Of a stretch of 64,000 nt of DNA, positions 32,170-40,743 are shown one piece after another. The DNA comes from DASUPK01 sp963795665 (GTDB taxonomy: Bacteria > Actinomycetota > Thermoleophilia > Solirubrobacterales > 70-9). Under the pieces are notes generated by a model, which made no database searches, was not told the origin of the DNA, and worked only from the letters and a program-made list of their open reading frames with translations. How positions within the stretch are numbered: the first letter of the stretch is position 1; each line of letters begins with the position of its first letter. A program made the position numbers and the translations under genes. The stretch covers positions 434,001-498,000 of the forward strand of contig CAWCIP010000014.1 of the NCBI GenBank assembly GCA_963795665.1, written 5' to 3'.

Positions 32170-33278
32170 GCCAGGACGACGTCAGGGTCTCGTCGATCGA
32201 GCTCTTCTTCGACCTCGTCTTCGTCTTCACGATCACGCAGCTGACCGCCGTGCTGGCGAGCAGGCCGGACGGCGAGAGCCTGGCCCAGATCGTCTTGATG
32301 CTGACGGCGATCTGGTGGATGTACGCGGCCTTCGCCTGGCTCACCAACGCTGTGCCGCCGGTGCGGACCGCGCTGCGCCTGCCGCTGATGGCGGGGATGG
32401 CCGCCTTCTTCGTGATCTCGCTCGCGATCCCCACGACGTTCGATGGCGACGGGGTCGTGTTCGCCTGCGCCTACCTCGCGGTGATCGCGATCCACACCGT
32501 CCTCTACATGCAGTCGGCGCGCTGGAGCGTCGCCGGAGTGTGGAGCTTCGCCCGCATGAACCTGCTCACGGGGGCCCTGATCCTGGCGGCCACCATCGTG
32601 GGCGGCACCTGGGAGTACGTGCTCTGGGTCCTCGCGGTGTCGATCTTCACCCTGGTTCCCTGGCTCGTCCCGGAGGAGGCCGGCTGGATCGTCCCGTCGC
32701 ACTTCGTCGAGCGTCATGGCCTGGTGGTGATGGTCGCGCTCGGCGAGTCCGTGGTGGCCGTCGGGATCGGAGCGTCGGGGATCGAGATCACGGGCGAGAT
32801 GCTCGCCGTCGCGGTGCTTGGCCTGATCGTGAGCGCCGAGCTCTGGTGGGTCTACTTCGGCGGGGACGACAAGGAGGCCGAAGGTGCCCTGCGCCGGATG
32901 ACGCCGACCAGGCGCGAGTTCTACGACGCCAACGTCGCCTACTACTGGGCGCATCTGCTGATCCTGCTGGGGATCATCTGCGACGCCGCGGCCCTCGAGC
33001 GCGCGATCGGACATCCCTTCGACACCCTCGACTTTGCGCGGGCCCTTGCGCTCGGGGGCGGAACTGCGCTCTTCCTGATCGGTCACGCGTTCTTCCGGCG
33101 GACGCTCAAGCTGCCGTGGCGGCCCTGGCGCGCGCTGGCGGCCGTGATCGCCCTGGCGACGATTCCGCTGGGCACCGAGGTCTCGGCGCTCGCGCAGCTG
33201 GGAGCCCTGGCCGGAGGAGTGGGGATCTGCCTCGCCCTGGAGGGCGCGCCGGAGACGGCCTCCGCGCCCGCCGCCTGA
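32151..33278 (+). CDS. ltrA: Low-temperature-requirement A (LtrA) family membrane protein
   Basis: A 375-residue polytopic membrane protein. It starts with the family's near-invariant segment SSIELFFDLVFVFTITQL and has about ten more helices, including GLVVMVALGESVVAVGIGASG, a typical LtrA motif. The frame contains no ATG, GTG or TTG in the hundred or more codons before this segment. The first sensible initiator is ATC at 32151, five to six bases after a strong AAGGAGGAG sequence; ATA at 32166 is less likely. Overlap with the upstream gene implies coupling. The role of LtrA proteins is poorly defined. A sequencing error hiding a normal start is the main alternative. Confidence 0.85.
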   Translation: MGSPEIGQDDVRVSSIELFFDLVFVFTITQLTAVLASRPDGESLAQIVLMLTAIWWMYAAFAWLTNAVPPVRTALRLPLMAGMAAFFVISLAIPTTFDGDGVVFACAYLAVIAIHTVLYMQSARWSVAGVWSFARMNLLTGALILAATIVGGTWEYVLWVLAVSIFTLVPWLVPEEAGWIVPSHFVERHGLVVMVALGESVVAVGIGASGIEITGEMLAVAVLGLIVSAELWWVYFGGDDKEAEGALRRMTPTRREFYDANVAYYWAHLLILLGIICDAAALERAIGHPFDTLDFARALALGGGTALFLIGHAFFRRTLKLPWRPWRALAAVIALATIPLGTEVSALAQLGALAGGVGICLALEGAPETASAPAA

Positions 33279-33279
33279 C

Positions 33280-34119
33280 TCAGGGCGGTGTCGGTCCGAT
33301 CGACCAGGTCACGCTCCCGCCACTGCTGCTGACCTTGACGCAGCGAAATGCGGGATTCGAGACCGCACAGTCGAACGTGTTGCTGCCGGTCCACGGGTTG
33401 GTCGTCGTGAAGCTGACGGTTCCCGTGGCTCCTGCGTACATGTTCCAGACGGCAGAATTGGAGCAGCCCCGGAATGCTCCACCCTGCGACCCCCAGCTCC
33501 AGGAGTCGCCCTGGCCGATGCCGAAGTCCGACGGGAGGGATGGATTCCAGCTGTCGGTGGACCATTTCGAAGAGGAGGCGGTCACGAGCCCGAAGTCCCC
33601 GGCGTCGATCACCGTCGTGTAGCAGGAGTTGCCGAGGGCGTTGTCGATGAACAGGGACGCGGCGCCAAAGCTGCTCGGCAAGGAACGCTTGCTAAGCCGG
33701 CCGACGTAGTGGTCGAGGTTGCCGGAGACGTTCTTGAGGCGCTTGACCCTGTAGGTGAGCGTGCCCTTGGCCGGGTCGAAGGACGGATTGCGGAGCCTCA
33801 GCGCGGCCACGCCTCCGAGCCCCTTCCCGGCAAGGTCGAGCGCGGCGTTCGGAGCGGCCTGCTTCCCCGAGAACAGCGACCGCCGGAAGACCCGAAACGA
33901 GACGGTGCCGGAGTCGCGCTGCGGGCGATCAGTGAACCAGGCCACCTGGTGGCTGACCCCGCGCAGGGTCAGCAACCCGTGGCGGAAGGTGCCGCTGTCG
34001 GCCGCCTGAACGAAGAGCGCGTCGCCACGGGGTCCGGCGGCGGCGGATGACCCTGCCGGGATCGACAAGGCCGTTACGGCCACGGCTGCGAGCACGACGA
34101 TGAACGGCCTGCGACGCAT
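33280..34119 (-). CDS. Secreted two-domain protein, C-terminal half aegerolysin-like
   Basis: A 279-residue exported protein with a Sec signal peptide (RRPFIVVLAAVAVTALSIPAGSSAAA). Residues ~30-150 include LLTLRGVSHQVAWFTDRPQRDSG, a module seen in other actinobacterial secreted proteins of unknown role. The C-terminal ~120 residues hold paired cysteines and aromatic-rich strands (GIGQGDSWSWGSQGGAF, GTVSFTTTNPWTGSNTFDC) that resemble the aegerolysin/ET79 crystal-protein beta-sandwich, a family including lipid-binding and pore-forming proteins. The similarity is from pattern memory only. ATG at 34119 has TAGACT eleven bases upstream. The gene ends one base from the convergent ltrA stop. Confidence 0.75.
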   Translation of the reverse strand: MRRRPFIVVLAAVAVTALSIPAGSSAAAGPRGDALFVQAADSGTFRHGLLTLRGVSHQVAWFTDRPQRDSGTVSFRVFRRSLFSGKQAAPNAALDLAGKGLGGVAALRLRNPSFDPAKGTLTYRVKRLKNVSGNLDHYVGRLSKRSLPSSFGAASLFIDNALGNSCYTTVIDAGDFGLVTASSSKWSTDSWNPSLPSDFGIGQGDSWSWGSQGGAFRGCSNSAVWNMYAGATGTVSFTTTNPWTGSNTFDCAVSNPAFRCVKVSSSGGSVTWSIGPTPP

Positions 34120-34161
34120 GACGAAGCGAGAGTCTAGGTGCGAAGCAGGGCGGAATCCTGG

Positions 34162-34950
34162 CTACGCGAGCGCCTCGCGGACAAACGTCAGATCGGCGCG
34201 CATCTCCTTGGCCCCGCCCGGCGTCTCGACCACCACCGGCGGGCCGGCGGCCTTGATCATCTCGCGGAGGACGTCGGCGCCGATCTCGCCCTTGCCGAGG
34301 TTGGCGTGGCGGTCAGCGCCCGTCCCGGCCGGGTCGCGCGAGTCGTTGGCGTGCAGCAGGTCGATCCTGCCGACGATCTTCAGCACTCGCTCCACCGCGT
34401 CTGAGAGATCCTCGCCCGCGGCGTGCGCGTGACAGGTGTCGAAGCAGAAGCCGATCTCAGCGTTCGCGTCAGCCTTGGACACCGCCTCCCAGAGCCTCGC
34501 CAGCGCGTCGAAGCGGCGGGCGACGGCGTTGTCGCCACCGGCCGTGTTCTCGATGTAGACCGGCACGTCCGAGGTGAGCATCTCCAGCGTCCGCAGCCAG
34601 CGGCCCACGCCCTCCGCGATGTCGTCGTCCGCGTGGCCGGCGTGGACGATCACGGCAGCCGCGCCGACCTCCGCGGCGGCGTCGCAGGTCTGCTGCAGGA
34701 TCTTCCGCGAGCCGTAGCGCACGTTGTTGCGCGGCGAGCAGACGTTGATCAGGTAGGGGGCGTGCACGTAGAGGGGGACCGGCGACTTCTTCAGCTCGGC
34801 GGCGTCCTTGCGCGGCGGCGGCTTCTTCCAGCCCTGGGGATCGGAGAGGAAGATCTGAACGCAGTCGGCGCCGACAGACTCCGCTTCCTCGAGCGGCTTC
34901 GGGGGCGAGAGGTGCGCTCCGACGATCTTCTTCTTCCGTGCCACGGCCAA
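34162..34950 (-). CDS. nfo: Endonuclease IV (AP endonuclease)
   Basis: A base-excision repair enzyme of 262 residues cleaving DNA at abasic sites with a three-zinc centre in a TIM barrel. Family signatures are visible: YVHAPYLINVCSP, the zinc-ligand strand VIVHAGHAD, YIENTAGG, signature 2 in GFCFDTCHAHAAGEDL, DLLHANDSRDPAG, and signature 3 in DRHANLGKGEIG. The length is somewhat short compared with E. coli Nfo (285) but complete. The likely start is TTG at 34950 (or GTG two codons later). Together with the Nei-like glycosylase at 10 kb it would complete a repair path, though the genes are not linked. Confidence 0.95.
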   Translation of the reverse strand: MAVARKKKIVGAHLSPPKPLEEAESVGADCVQIFLSDPQGWKKPPPRKDAAELKKSPVPLYVHAPYLINVCSPRNNVRYGSRKILQQTCDAAAEVGAAAVIVHAGHADDDIAEGVGRWLRTLEMLTSDVPVYIENTAGGDNAVARRFDALARLWEAVSKADANAEIGFCFDTCHAHAAGEDLSDAVERVLKIVGRIDLLHANDSRDPAGTGADRHANLGKGEIGADVLREMIKAAGPPVVVETPGGAKEMRADLTFVREALA

Positions 34951-34964
34951 GCAAGTCTCCCGGA

Positions 34965-34992
34965 ACCCTCCCCAGCACGTCCGGGGGAGGGT
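34965..34992 (-). terminator. Hairpin between doxX and nfo, possible terminator
   Basis: A 9-bp stem (ACCCTCCCC with GGGGAGGGT) and ten-base loop lie about 40 bases after the doxX stop on the minus strand. No T-run follows, so this may be a weak terminator or an mRNA structure before nfo. Confidence 0.4.
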
Positions 34993-35031
34993 CCCGGTGA
35001 CTCGCTCGGTCCTACCGTCAGGCGAGCCTCG

Positions 35032-35535
35032 CTACCAGGGCCTGTCGGGCAGAACCCCTGACTTTCGGGCCGGGACGACCGCCAGCGCCAGCCGGCCGAG
35101 TGTCAGCGCCCCCAGCATGAGACCGAAGTCGCGCAGGGCGATGTCGTAGTAGGTCGGCGGGTCGACCGTGAGCAGATTGATCACGATGCCGCCGAGCCAC
35201 GCGGCGACGACGAACGCGCCGATGCGCGGGGCCAGGAGGACCAGGAAGCCGGCGAAGATCTCGACCCCCCCGACGAAGTACATGAAGTTCTGGCCGCTTC
35301 CGGGCACGATGTCGTTGACCCAGCCCGCCAGGTAGTCCGGCCAGTCGACGGACCAGTTGAAGAATTTGTCGAGCCCGAACAGGATCGGCGCGACGGTGAA
35401 GGCGATCCGGAGCAACCAGAACGCCTGGTGCGCGGCGATTCCCAGCCGGCGGTCGGCCGCAGCGGCCTGCCCGTTCGAGGCCGCCGCGGGCCCGTGGGTG
35501 GGGACTTCCGATCTGGTGGTGCTGATGGTGGACAT
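35032..35535 (-). CDS. DoxX-like membrane protein
   Basis: A 167-residue four-helix membrane protein. After a polar N-terminus of about 35 residues it shows helices at FWLLRIAFTVAPILFGLDKF, the loop NWSVDWPDYLAGWVNDIVPGSG, FMYFVGGVEIFAGFLVLLAP, FVVAAWLGGIVINLLTV and FGLMLGALTLGRLALAVV. The pattern fits the DoxX/SURF4 superfamily, a set of small membrane proteins linked in some actinobacteria to oxidative-stress membrane complexes. It stands alone and diverges from the ECF sigma factor gene. A good AAGGAGG-type site (GAAAGGAGGCTTC) precedes ATG at 35535. Confidence 0.85.
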   Translation of the reverse strand: MSTISTTRSEVPTHGPAAASNGQAAAADRRLGIAAHQAFWLLRIAFTVAPILFGLDKFFNWSVDWPDYLAGWVNDIVPGSGQNFMYFVGGVEIFAGFLVLLAPRIGAFVVAAWLGGIVINLLTVDPPTYYDIALRDFGLMLGALTLGRLALAVVPARKSGVLPDRPW

Positions 35536-35619
35536 CGATGAAGCCTCCTTTCGGTGCGCGGCCTGGACGGGCCAGCGCCTGATTCAGCTCTCGTTACTTG
35601 AGCGTCGTCGCCGCCGTGG

Positions 35620-35648
35620 TTCTTACGTCGCAGCCGGCCGGGTAAGAA
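35620..35648. repeat. Inverted repeat in the doxX/sigma-factor divergent region
   Basis: TTCTTAC (35620-35626) and GTAAGAA (35642-35648) are exact reverse complements 15 bases apart. The element lies in the 140-base gap between doxX and the ECF sigma gene and could be an operator or part of a sigma-factor promoter. The rest of the gap holds the two ribosome-binding sites and nothing else I recognise. Confidence 0.4.
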
Positions 35649-35675
35649 ATCCCGGCGGATTGACGCCAAGAAGGT

Positions 35676-36338
35676 GTGGCAACCGCCATGGCTGAACCAA
35701 CGCAAGTCGCCGACCGGATGGACTCCGAATCCCGCAGATGGCTGGAGCGCCTCAGCGAGGGGAGCCGCGATCGCGACGCCGCGATCGCGGAGCTTCGCGA
35801 GCTCCTCCTGCGCGCCGCCCGCTTCGAGGTCCGCCGGCGCTGCGCGACCCTGTCGCAGATCCGCGGCGGCGACCAGGAGGACCTGGCTCAGCAGAGCGCC
35901 GGCGACGCGATGGTGGCGATCCTCAGCAAGCTCGATGATTTCCGCGGCGAGAGCAAGTTCACGACCTGGGCGTACAAGTTCGCCCTCTACGAGGCGGCCG
36001 CCGGCATGCGCAAGCTCGCCTGGCAGGGACGCGAGGTGCCCCTCGAGACGGAGGAGTGGCCGCTTCTCGCCGACCCCGGCCCCGCGCCGCAGGGCGAGGT
36101 CGAGATGAACGACCTGCTCGCGGCCATCCGGCAGGAGATCGAGTCGAGCCTCACCCCGCGACAGCGGGAGGTGCTGGTCGCACTGGCGCTGAACGAGGTG
36201 CCGATCGACGTGCTCGCCGAGCGGCTCGGAAGCACGCGTGGAGCGCTGTACAAGACCCTGCACGACGCGCGGCGGAAGCTCCGCGCCGCCCTGGCCGCCC
36301 AAGGGCTGATCGTCGACGACCCTGCGGAGGAGAGCTGA
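35676..36338 (+). CDS. ECF-family RNA polymerase sigma factor
   Basis: A sigma factor of about 216-220 residues with region 2 (DLAQQSAGDAMVAILSKLDDFRGESKFTTWAYKFALYEA) and region 4 (LTPRQREVLVALALNEVPIDVLAERLGSTRGALYKTLHDARRKLR), joined by a linker. There is no C-terminal extension. GTG at 35676 and ATG at 35688 are both possible starts; the AAGAAGG sequence is too close to the first and slightly far from the second. The next gene, overlapping by one base (TGATG), encodes a short zinc-finger-like protein, the usual arrangement for an anti-sigma factor. The regulon is unknown; doxX divergent to it is a candidate. Confidence 0.93.
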   Translation: MATAMAEPTQVADRMDSESRRWLERLSEGSRDRDAAIAELRELLLRAARFEVRRRCATLSQIRGGDQEDLAQQSAGDAMVAILSKLDDFRGESKFTTWAYKFALYEAAAGMRKLAWQGREVPLETEEWPLLADPGPAPQGEVEMNDLLAAIRQEIESSLTPRQREVLVALALNEVPIDVLAERLGSTRGALYKTLHDARRKLRAALAAQGLIVDDPAEES

Positions 36339-36571
36339 TGAGCGGACCAAAGCGACCCGATCGGCTGATCGGCCGGCTGCTCGGCCCGGCCGGGCCCGAG
36401 TTGACCTGCGAGGAGTGCTTCGAGGAGCTCGACCGCTATGTCGAGCTGGAGCGCGCGGGGGTGGACGCCGATGCGGCCATCCGCGGCATGAGCGCCCACC
36501 TCGAGGGGTGCTCCGCGTGCGCGGAGGACCACGAGAGCCTCCACGCCCTGCTCAGCGAGCAGGGCGGCTGA
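36338..36571 (+). CDS. Small zinc-finger (ZAS-like) anti-sigma factor
   Basis: A 77-residue soluble protein with CEECFEELDRYVELE near the start and the HxxxCxxC motif (HLEGCSAC) that marks zinc-binding anti-sigma domains. It lacks a transmembrane segment, so it would be a cytosolic, probably redox- or metal-responsive anti-sigma factor. Its ATG at 36338 shares one base with the sigma factor stop, which indicates coupled translation. The function follows from motif and context rather than overall similarity. Confidence 0.8.
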   Translation: MSGPKRPDRLIGRLLGPAGPELTCEECFEELDRYVELERAGVDADAAIRGMSAHLEGCSACAEDHESLHALLSEQGG

Positions 36572-36586
36572 GCGAACCAGGCGCTC

Positions 36587-39073
36587 CTACTTCTTGAAGG
36601 AGATGACCTGCTGGATGCCGCTGGGCCGGTTCGTGAACGCCATGGTGATCAGCGACAGCGGGTTGAAGTGGATCTGCTCCGCAGTCGCGCTGGCGCGCCA
36701 CGCGGCCGGATCGGCCGTGCCCTGCTGGCTGGTCAGCTGGTTGCCGGCGGCCTGGATCGCGTTCCAGACCTCCGAGCGGCAGAGGTTGATGTGACCCTTG
36801 CCGCAGTAGGTCAGGTTCAACTGGTCGGGCAGCCGCTTCTTGGAGAGCAGGCCGCGGATGTCACGGTCGAAGTACTGGTACCAGCCGGAGTACTCGCCTC
36901 CCGGCGGGGCATCCCAGCGGCTGGAGAGGCTGTCGAGCTGCGGGAGGAGCGTCTGCCCCAGCCGCGCTGCCAGCTCGTTGTTGACGATGTTCGTGTAGGC
37001 GGTATCCATGATCGCCGCGCCCGGGTAGTCGATGAGGCCGTCGTTGTTCAGGTCGAGCCTGTTGCCGCCGTGCTGGCGCCACTGGTTCATCAGGTCGAGC
37101 ATCTGCGCCGCCATCGGCGAGGGCGCCTTGGAGCCCCTGAGCAGCTTGTTCAGCAGCGGCAGCATCACGATCGCCCGCACGTCCTGGGTGGCCGAGGCGT
37201 TCATCGCGGAAGTGATCGACTGCGGTGACCACTTGCCGCGCTTCGCCAGGCGCTTGAGGTTGAAGTTGAGGAGGTTGACCCGGCCGACCGAGCCGTTTCT
37301 GTTCCACTCGTCGTCGGCGGCTCCGAAGCCGCGGGCGGCCCCGTTGTTCCAGTTGGTCATGTAGCCCTGCTTGTTGTCCTTCCCGTGCATGTGGGCCATG
37401 GGCTTGAGGAAGCCGCGCCACTCGTACTTCCCGGTGCCCTTGGTGGGCAGGCCCGGGTCCACCTGGGGGTTCCGGATGGGATCGCGGCCGCTGGTGTACA
37501 CGGCGATGTGCTTGCTGTCGATGTAGAACGAGTTGAAGGTCTGCGGGGTCAGCGAGGCCGCCTTGTAGAAGGTCTTCGGGCTCTTCACCTGCCCGTCGGA
37601 GAGGCGCCGGAAGTAGAGCTGGTCGAGGACGTCCTTGCCGTAGCTCGAGCGCTTCTGGGAGATGGCGACGGTGCGCCCGTGGACCCTGCCGTAGCCCTGG
37701 ACCGGGCCGTGCACGGTGGTGAGGAAGTTGACGGGCTTGCCGTTCAACGTGCCGGCGTCGAAGTGACCCATGTCCCTGCACTTGCCCTTGTACATGTACT
37801 TCTGCGTGCTGCCGCCGCAGAGCGTCTCCGCGTACTGGTCGATGATGTCGCTGCTCGCGGAGGTGAGGGTCGTCGAGAAGCGGGGGGTGCGCCCGATCAG
37901 CAGGTACCCGGGGAATGGCGCGGAGGTGGCGCCGCGCCAGTGCAGGTGGGGGGCGTGCATGTCCATCTCCAGGACCAGGCCCGGGAAGAAGTAGCTGATC
38001 TGCGGGCCGCCCACCAGGATCGGATGCCCGGTGCTGGAATGGCGCCCGGTCACCATCAGCTCGTTGCTGGCCTGGACGGGCTTCGTCGCGAACCTGCGGG
38101 CGAGGCTGGCCGGCACGGCCGGGGTCGGGGTGAAGCTGTGGTTCTCCAGGACGACGCTGCCGGAGTGCTTGTGCGGGATGTGACCGTAGGGGAAGGTGCC
38201 GTTGATCGAGGTGACGCTGCGCGGGTTCTTGAACTGGCGAAAGTCGTTGAAGGCCTCGAGGCCACGGCGGGCGCCGAGCTGCGCGCCGAGACCGCTCAGG
38301 AACTCGGAGTTGGCGGCCTCTCTCCCTCCGCCCTGGCCCAGGAACTGGCCCTTGAGGGCGTTCACCGCGTAGACGTCGTTGCGCGTCCACGGCGCGTTGG
38401 TGGAGTGGGTCGCCGACAGGTAGGCGTTGATGCCCTGGATGTAGACGTCGATGTCGTGCAGGACGGAGCGTCCCTCCTTGCCCTGCCTCAGCAGCGCCTT
38501 GGTCTCCGTTGCGGTGAACGCCTCGGTCTGGGCACTGGGCACGAAGTTCTGAAGGCCGGAGACCAGCCCGATGGCGCTCAGCCCGGGCGCGTCGATGACG
38601 GCGACCCGCGAGTCGTAGCGAGCCTGCTGGAGCAGCAGTCCGCGATCCTCCGCCAGGATCCAGCCGGCCGCGAAGACGCCGCCGTCGTGGGTCTGCGCGT
38701 AGACGTGCGGGATGTTGAAGCGGTCCCTGATGATGGAGACGCCGGGGTACGGCACGCTCTCCGTCGTGGTCGGCCCGTCGGTGTCGACGCCGAGCTTCTC
38801 GGACTTGAAGTCCGTGAACAGGTCGCTGGAGGTGACGTGGTCGAAGAGGGGAGTGAGCGCGTTGTACATCTCCGCCTGCGCACGGGCCGCGGGGCCGCTG
38901 TTCGTCTGGAACTGGCCCGACGGCAGGATGTTCCGAGCGATGCTGGTCCGGTCCTTGGCGATCGCGCTCGAGCACGCCACCAGGACGAGCATCGCAGCCA
39001 CAACGGCAATCAAGGCACGTCGCAAGCCGAGCACCCTCACCTGCACCCTCACCTCTCTCCTCTCCAGTCGCAC
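36587..39073 (-). CDS. Exported penicillin acylase-family hydrolase
   Basis: An 828-residue Ntn hydrolase of the penicillin acylase family, different in sequence and longer than the one at 22-24 kb. A signal sequence or anchor (LIAVVAAMLVLVACSSAIAKD) precedes the alpha chain, whose family motif FNIPHVYAQTHDGGVFAAGWILAEDRGL is clear. The predicted autocatalytic Ser is S336 in VQASNELMV. Later segments LTTVHGPVQGYG and GRDPIRNP also match. GTG at 39073 or at 39052 may be the start, both after purine-rich sites. It is the last of three exported hydrolase genes on this strand, 49 bases beyond the M28-like gene. The substrate is unknown; amide-linked acyl groups are typical. Confidence 0.92.
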   Translation of the reverse strand: MRLERREVRVQVRVLGLRRALIAVVAAMLVLVACSSAIAKDRTSIARNILPSGQFQTNSGPAARAQAEMYNALTPLFDHVTSSDLFTDFKSEKLGVDTDGPTTTESVPYPGVSIIRDRFNIPHVYAQTHDGGVFAAGWILAEDRGLLLQQARYDSRVAVIDAPGLSAIGLVSGLQNFVPSAQTEAFTATETKALLRQGKEGRSVLHDIDVYIQGINAYLSATHSTNAPWTRNDVYAVNALKGQFLGQGGGREAANSEFLSGLGAQLGARRGLEAFNDFRQFKNPRSVTSINGTFPYGHIPHKHSGSVVLENHSFTPTPAVPASLARRFATKPVQASNELMVTGRHSSTGHPILVGGPQISYFFPGLVLEMDMHAPHLHWRGATSAPFPGYLLIGRTPRFSTTLTSASSDIIDQYAETLCGGSTQKYMYKGKCRDMGHFDAGTLNGKPVNFLTTVHGPVQGYGRVHGRTVAISQKRSSYGKDVLDQLYFRRLSDGQVKSPKTFYKAASLTPQTFNSFYIDSKHIAVYTSGRDPIRNPQVDPGLPTKGTGKYEWRGFLKPMAHMHGKDNKQGYMTNWNNGAARGFGAADDEWNRNGSVGRVNLLNFNLKRLAKRGKWSPQSITSAMNASATQDVRAIVMLPLLNKLLRGSKAPSPMAAQMLDLMNQWRQHGGNRLDLNNDGLIDYPGAAIMDTAYTNIVNNELAARLGQTLLPQLDSLSSRWDAPPGGEYSGWYQYFDRDIRGLLSKKRLPDQLNLTYCGKGHINLCRSEVWNAIQAAGNQLTSQQGTADPAAWRASATAEQIHFNPLSLITMAFTNRPSGIQQVISFKK

Positions 39074-39122
39074 TCTCCCTGAGCGCGGCCGTCACGCTAC
39101 TAGACCGGGCTAAAGATCGCTG

Positions 39123-40724
39123 CTACGGAGCGCAGGTCGGCTTCCCCTGGGCCCGCTCCTGGCGGTATTGCGTGTAGGCGCCGGCGATTGCGTCCTGAGA
39201 TGCCCCCCGCAGTCGCAGCAGGAAGTCGCTGAAGATCAGGGTCTGCTGCCGCAGCAGGCGGAAGTCGATCGACTTCAGGCCGTAGCCGGGGTCGAACAGG
39301 ATCCATGGGGAGGTGATGAAGCCCACCGACGGGATCAGGTGCTGCTCATACGGCGTCGCCTCGCCGCCGAAGCTGCAATAGGGAGGCACGTGGGAGTTGT
39401 CGGCGAGGGCGGTTCCCTTCATCAGCAGCGAGCGCCGCACGTCACGGGCCTGGATCAGCTGCTCGAGGGCGTTGACCAGGAAGTCGCTCTCGGAGACGAA
39501 AGTGGTCGAGAGCTCCGTCGTGTTCGTTCGCACCAGGGTCAGGCCGGGCAGGCCGTTGCCGCGAGGCACCGCCTCGTAGTCCCTGGCTCCGAGGTGCTCG
39601 AGCGTGAGCACCAATCCCACGGTGCCCCGGTCGTAGTCGCGGTCGAGGATCTTGGCGTACTGCGCATCGCCTGCCCCGTGCTCCGGGGGGTCGAGCCGCT
39701 GGTAGAGGTGTGCGGTCGTGAACAGGAACTCCATGGGGCCGGGCCGGCAGCGCTTGGGCAGCTTGGCGAAGTAGTGGGCGATCGCCAGGATGGGGACGTT
39801 CCCGTTGTCCCAGACGGCGTTCATCCCGTCGCTGTGGGTCTCGACCACGATCCGGCGTTTGCCGGGGCCGGGCAGGTGGCCGATGATCGACCGGGTCCGC
39901 GCGTTCTTGGTCTGCTGGGCCCTGACGACGATGTGGCCGAGGCCGGCGGTGCCGCCGTCGATCGCCTGCTCGAGGCTGGTCCCCTGGTCGATGCCGAGGT
40001 GGACGCCGGGCGTCAGCCAGTGGATGCCGTCGTAGGGCCGGTATTGCCCCTGGATCTCGCGGCGAGGCAGCTCGTGGACGAAGATGACTCCCGCGGCGCC
40101 GGCGGCGTCCGCCGCCTTCATGTCGTCGGACGGCTGGTTGTTGAGCCACTCCCGCTTGTAGTCGGCATTGGGGTCGATGCTGCCGGCCGGGTCGTACTTG
40201 AACCAGGAGACGAGGTCGAACAGGCTGTAGGTGATGGACGGCGCGACCAGGTCGCGGACGACGATCTTGCCCGCCGAGTTGGCCGCGGTGATCGGCGTGT
40301 CGGCGGGGAGATGGATCAGCGGAGCCGTCACGCCGTGACGGCCCGTCACCCGGCTGTATGGGACGGGACCGGCCACGGCGAGGTTCGTGTTACGGCCGCT
40401 GAGCGTGGCGTGCAGCGAGGTCGATTTCGAGAGCCACCGGTTGAAGCGGTACCGCAGCGAGGTGACCTTGACGCCCGGCACGTCGCGGAGCTGCCCGTCG
40501 AGCCAGTCGATGTAGCGCTTCTGGTTGGGGCTCCCGGTGGGGCGAGCGCCGAACTTCGCGAGCTTCTCGTTCCACGCCTTGAGCTGAGGCAGGCCGGCGA
40601 ACCTGGCGCCGGTCGTCGTCGGACAGGCTGCGGCGGAGGCGGAGCCGGGTGCGACGGCGGCCAGCCCGGCGATCGAGCAGAGGGCGAGTGCGGCTATGCA
40701 ATGTGGTCGGGGCAGCCTCCTCAT
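39123..40724 (-). CDS. Exported M28-like metallopeptidase homologue (PA plus peptidase fold)
   Basis: A 533-residue protein with a Sec signal peptide (CIAALALCSIAGLAAVAPGSASA). The middle portion contains a PA-like insert (TAANSAGKIVVRDLVAP ... ADAAGAAGVIFVHE). The C-terminal half follows the M28 layout: ETHSDGMNAVWDNGN supplies a His and an Asp typical of zinc ligands, LEHLGARD a possible third, and YEQHLIPSVGF the late His. The Glu-Glu pair normally seen in the middle of the M28 site is not visible; TTAHLYQ stands there. Activity is therefore uncertain. The start is ATG at 40724 with AGGAGAGG upstream, and upstream in-frame sequence (73 codons) is rejected because it lies within the esterase gene. 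Confidence 0.8.
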   Translation of the reverse strand: MRRLPRPHCIAALALCSIAGLAAVAPGSASAAACPTTTGARFAGLPQLKAWNEKLAKFGARPTGSPNQKRYIDWLDGQLRDVPGVKVTSLRYRFNRWLSKSTSLHATLSGRNTNLAVAGPVPYSRVTGRHGVTAPLIHLPADTPITAANSAGKIVVRDLVAPSITYSLFDLVSWFKYDPAGSIDPNADYKREWLNNQPSDDMKAADAAGAAGVIFVHELPRREIQGQYRPYDGIHWLTPGVHLGIDQGTSLEQAIDGGTAGLGHIVVRAQQTKNARTRSIIGHLPGPGKRRIVVETHSDGMNAVWDNGNVPILAIAHYFAKLPKRCRPGPMEFLFTTAHLYQRLDPPEHGAGDAQYAKILDRDYDRGTVGLVLTLEHLGARDYEAVPRGNGLPGLTLVRTNTTELSTTFVSESDFLVNALEQLIQARDVRRSLLMKGTALADNSHVPPYCSFGGEATPYEQHLIPSVGFITSPWILFDPGYGLKSIDFRLLRQQTLIFSDFLLRLRGASQDAIAGAYTQYRQERAQGKPTCAP

Positions 40725-40743
40725 CGGGTGTACCTCTCCTTTG

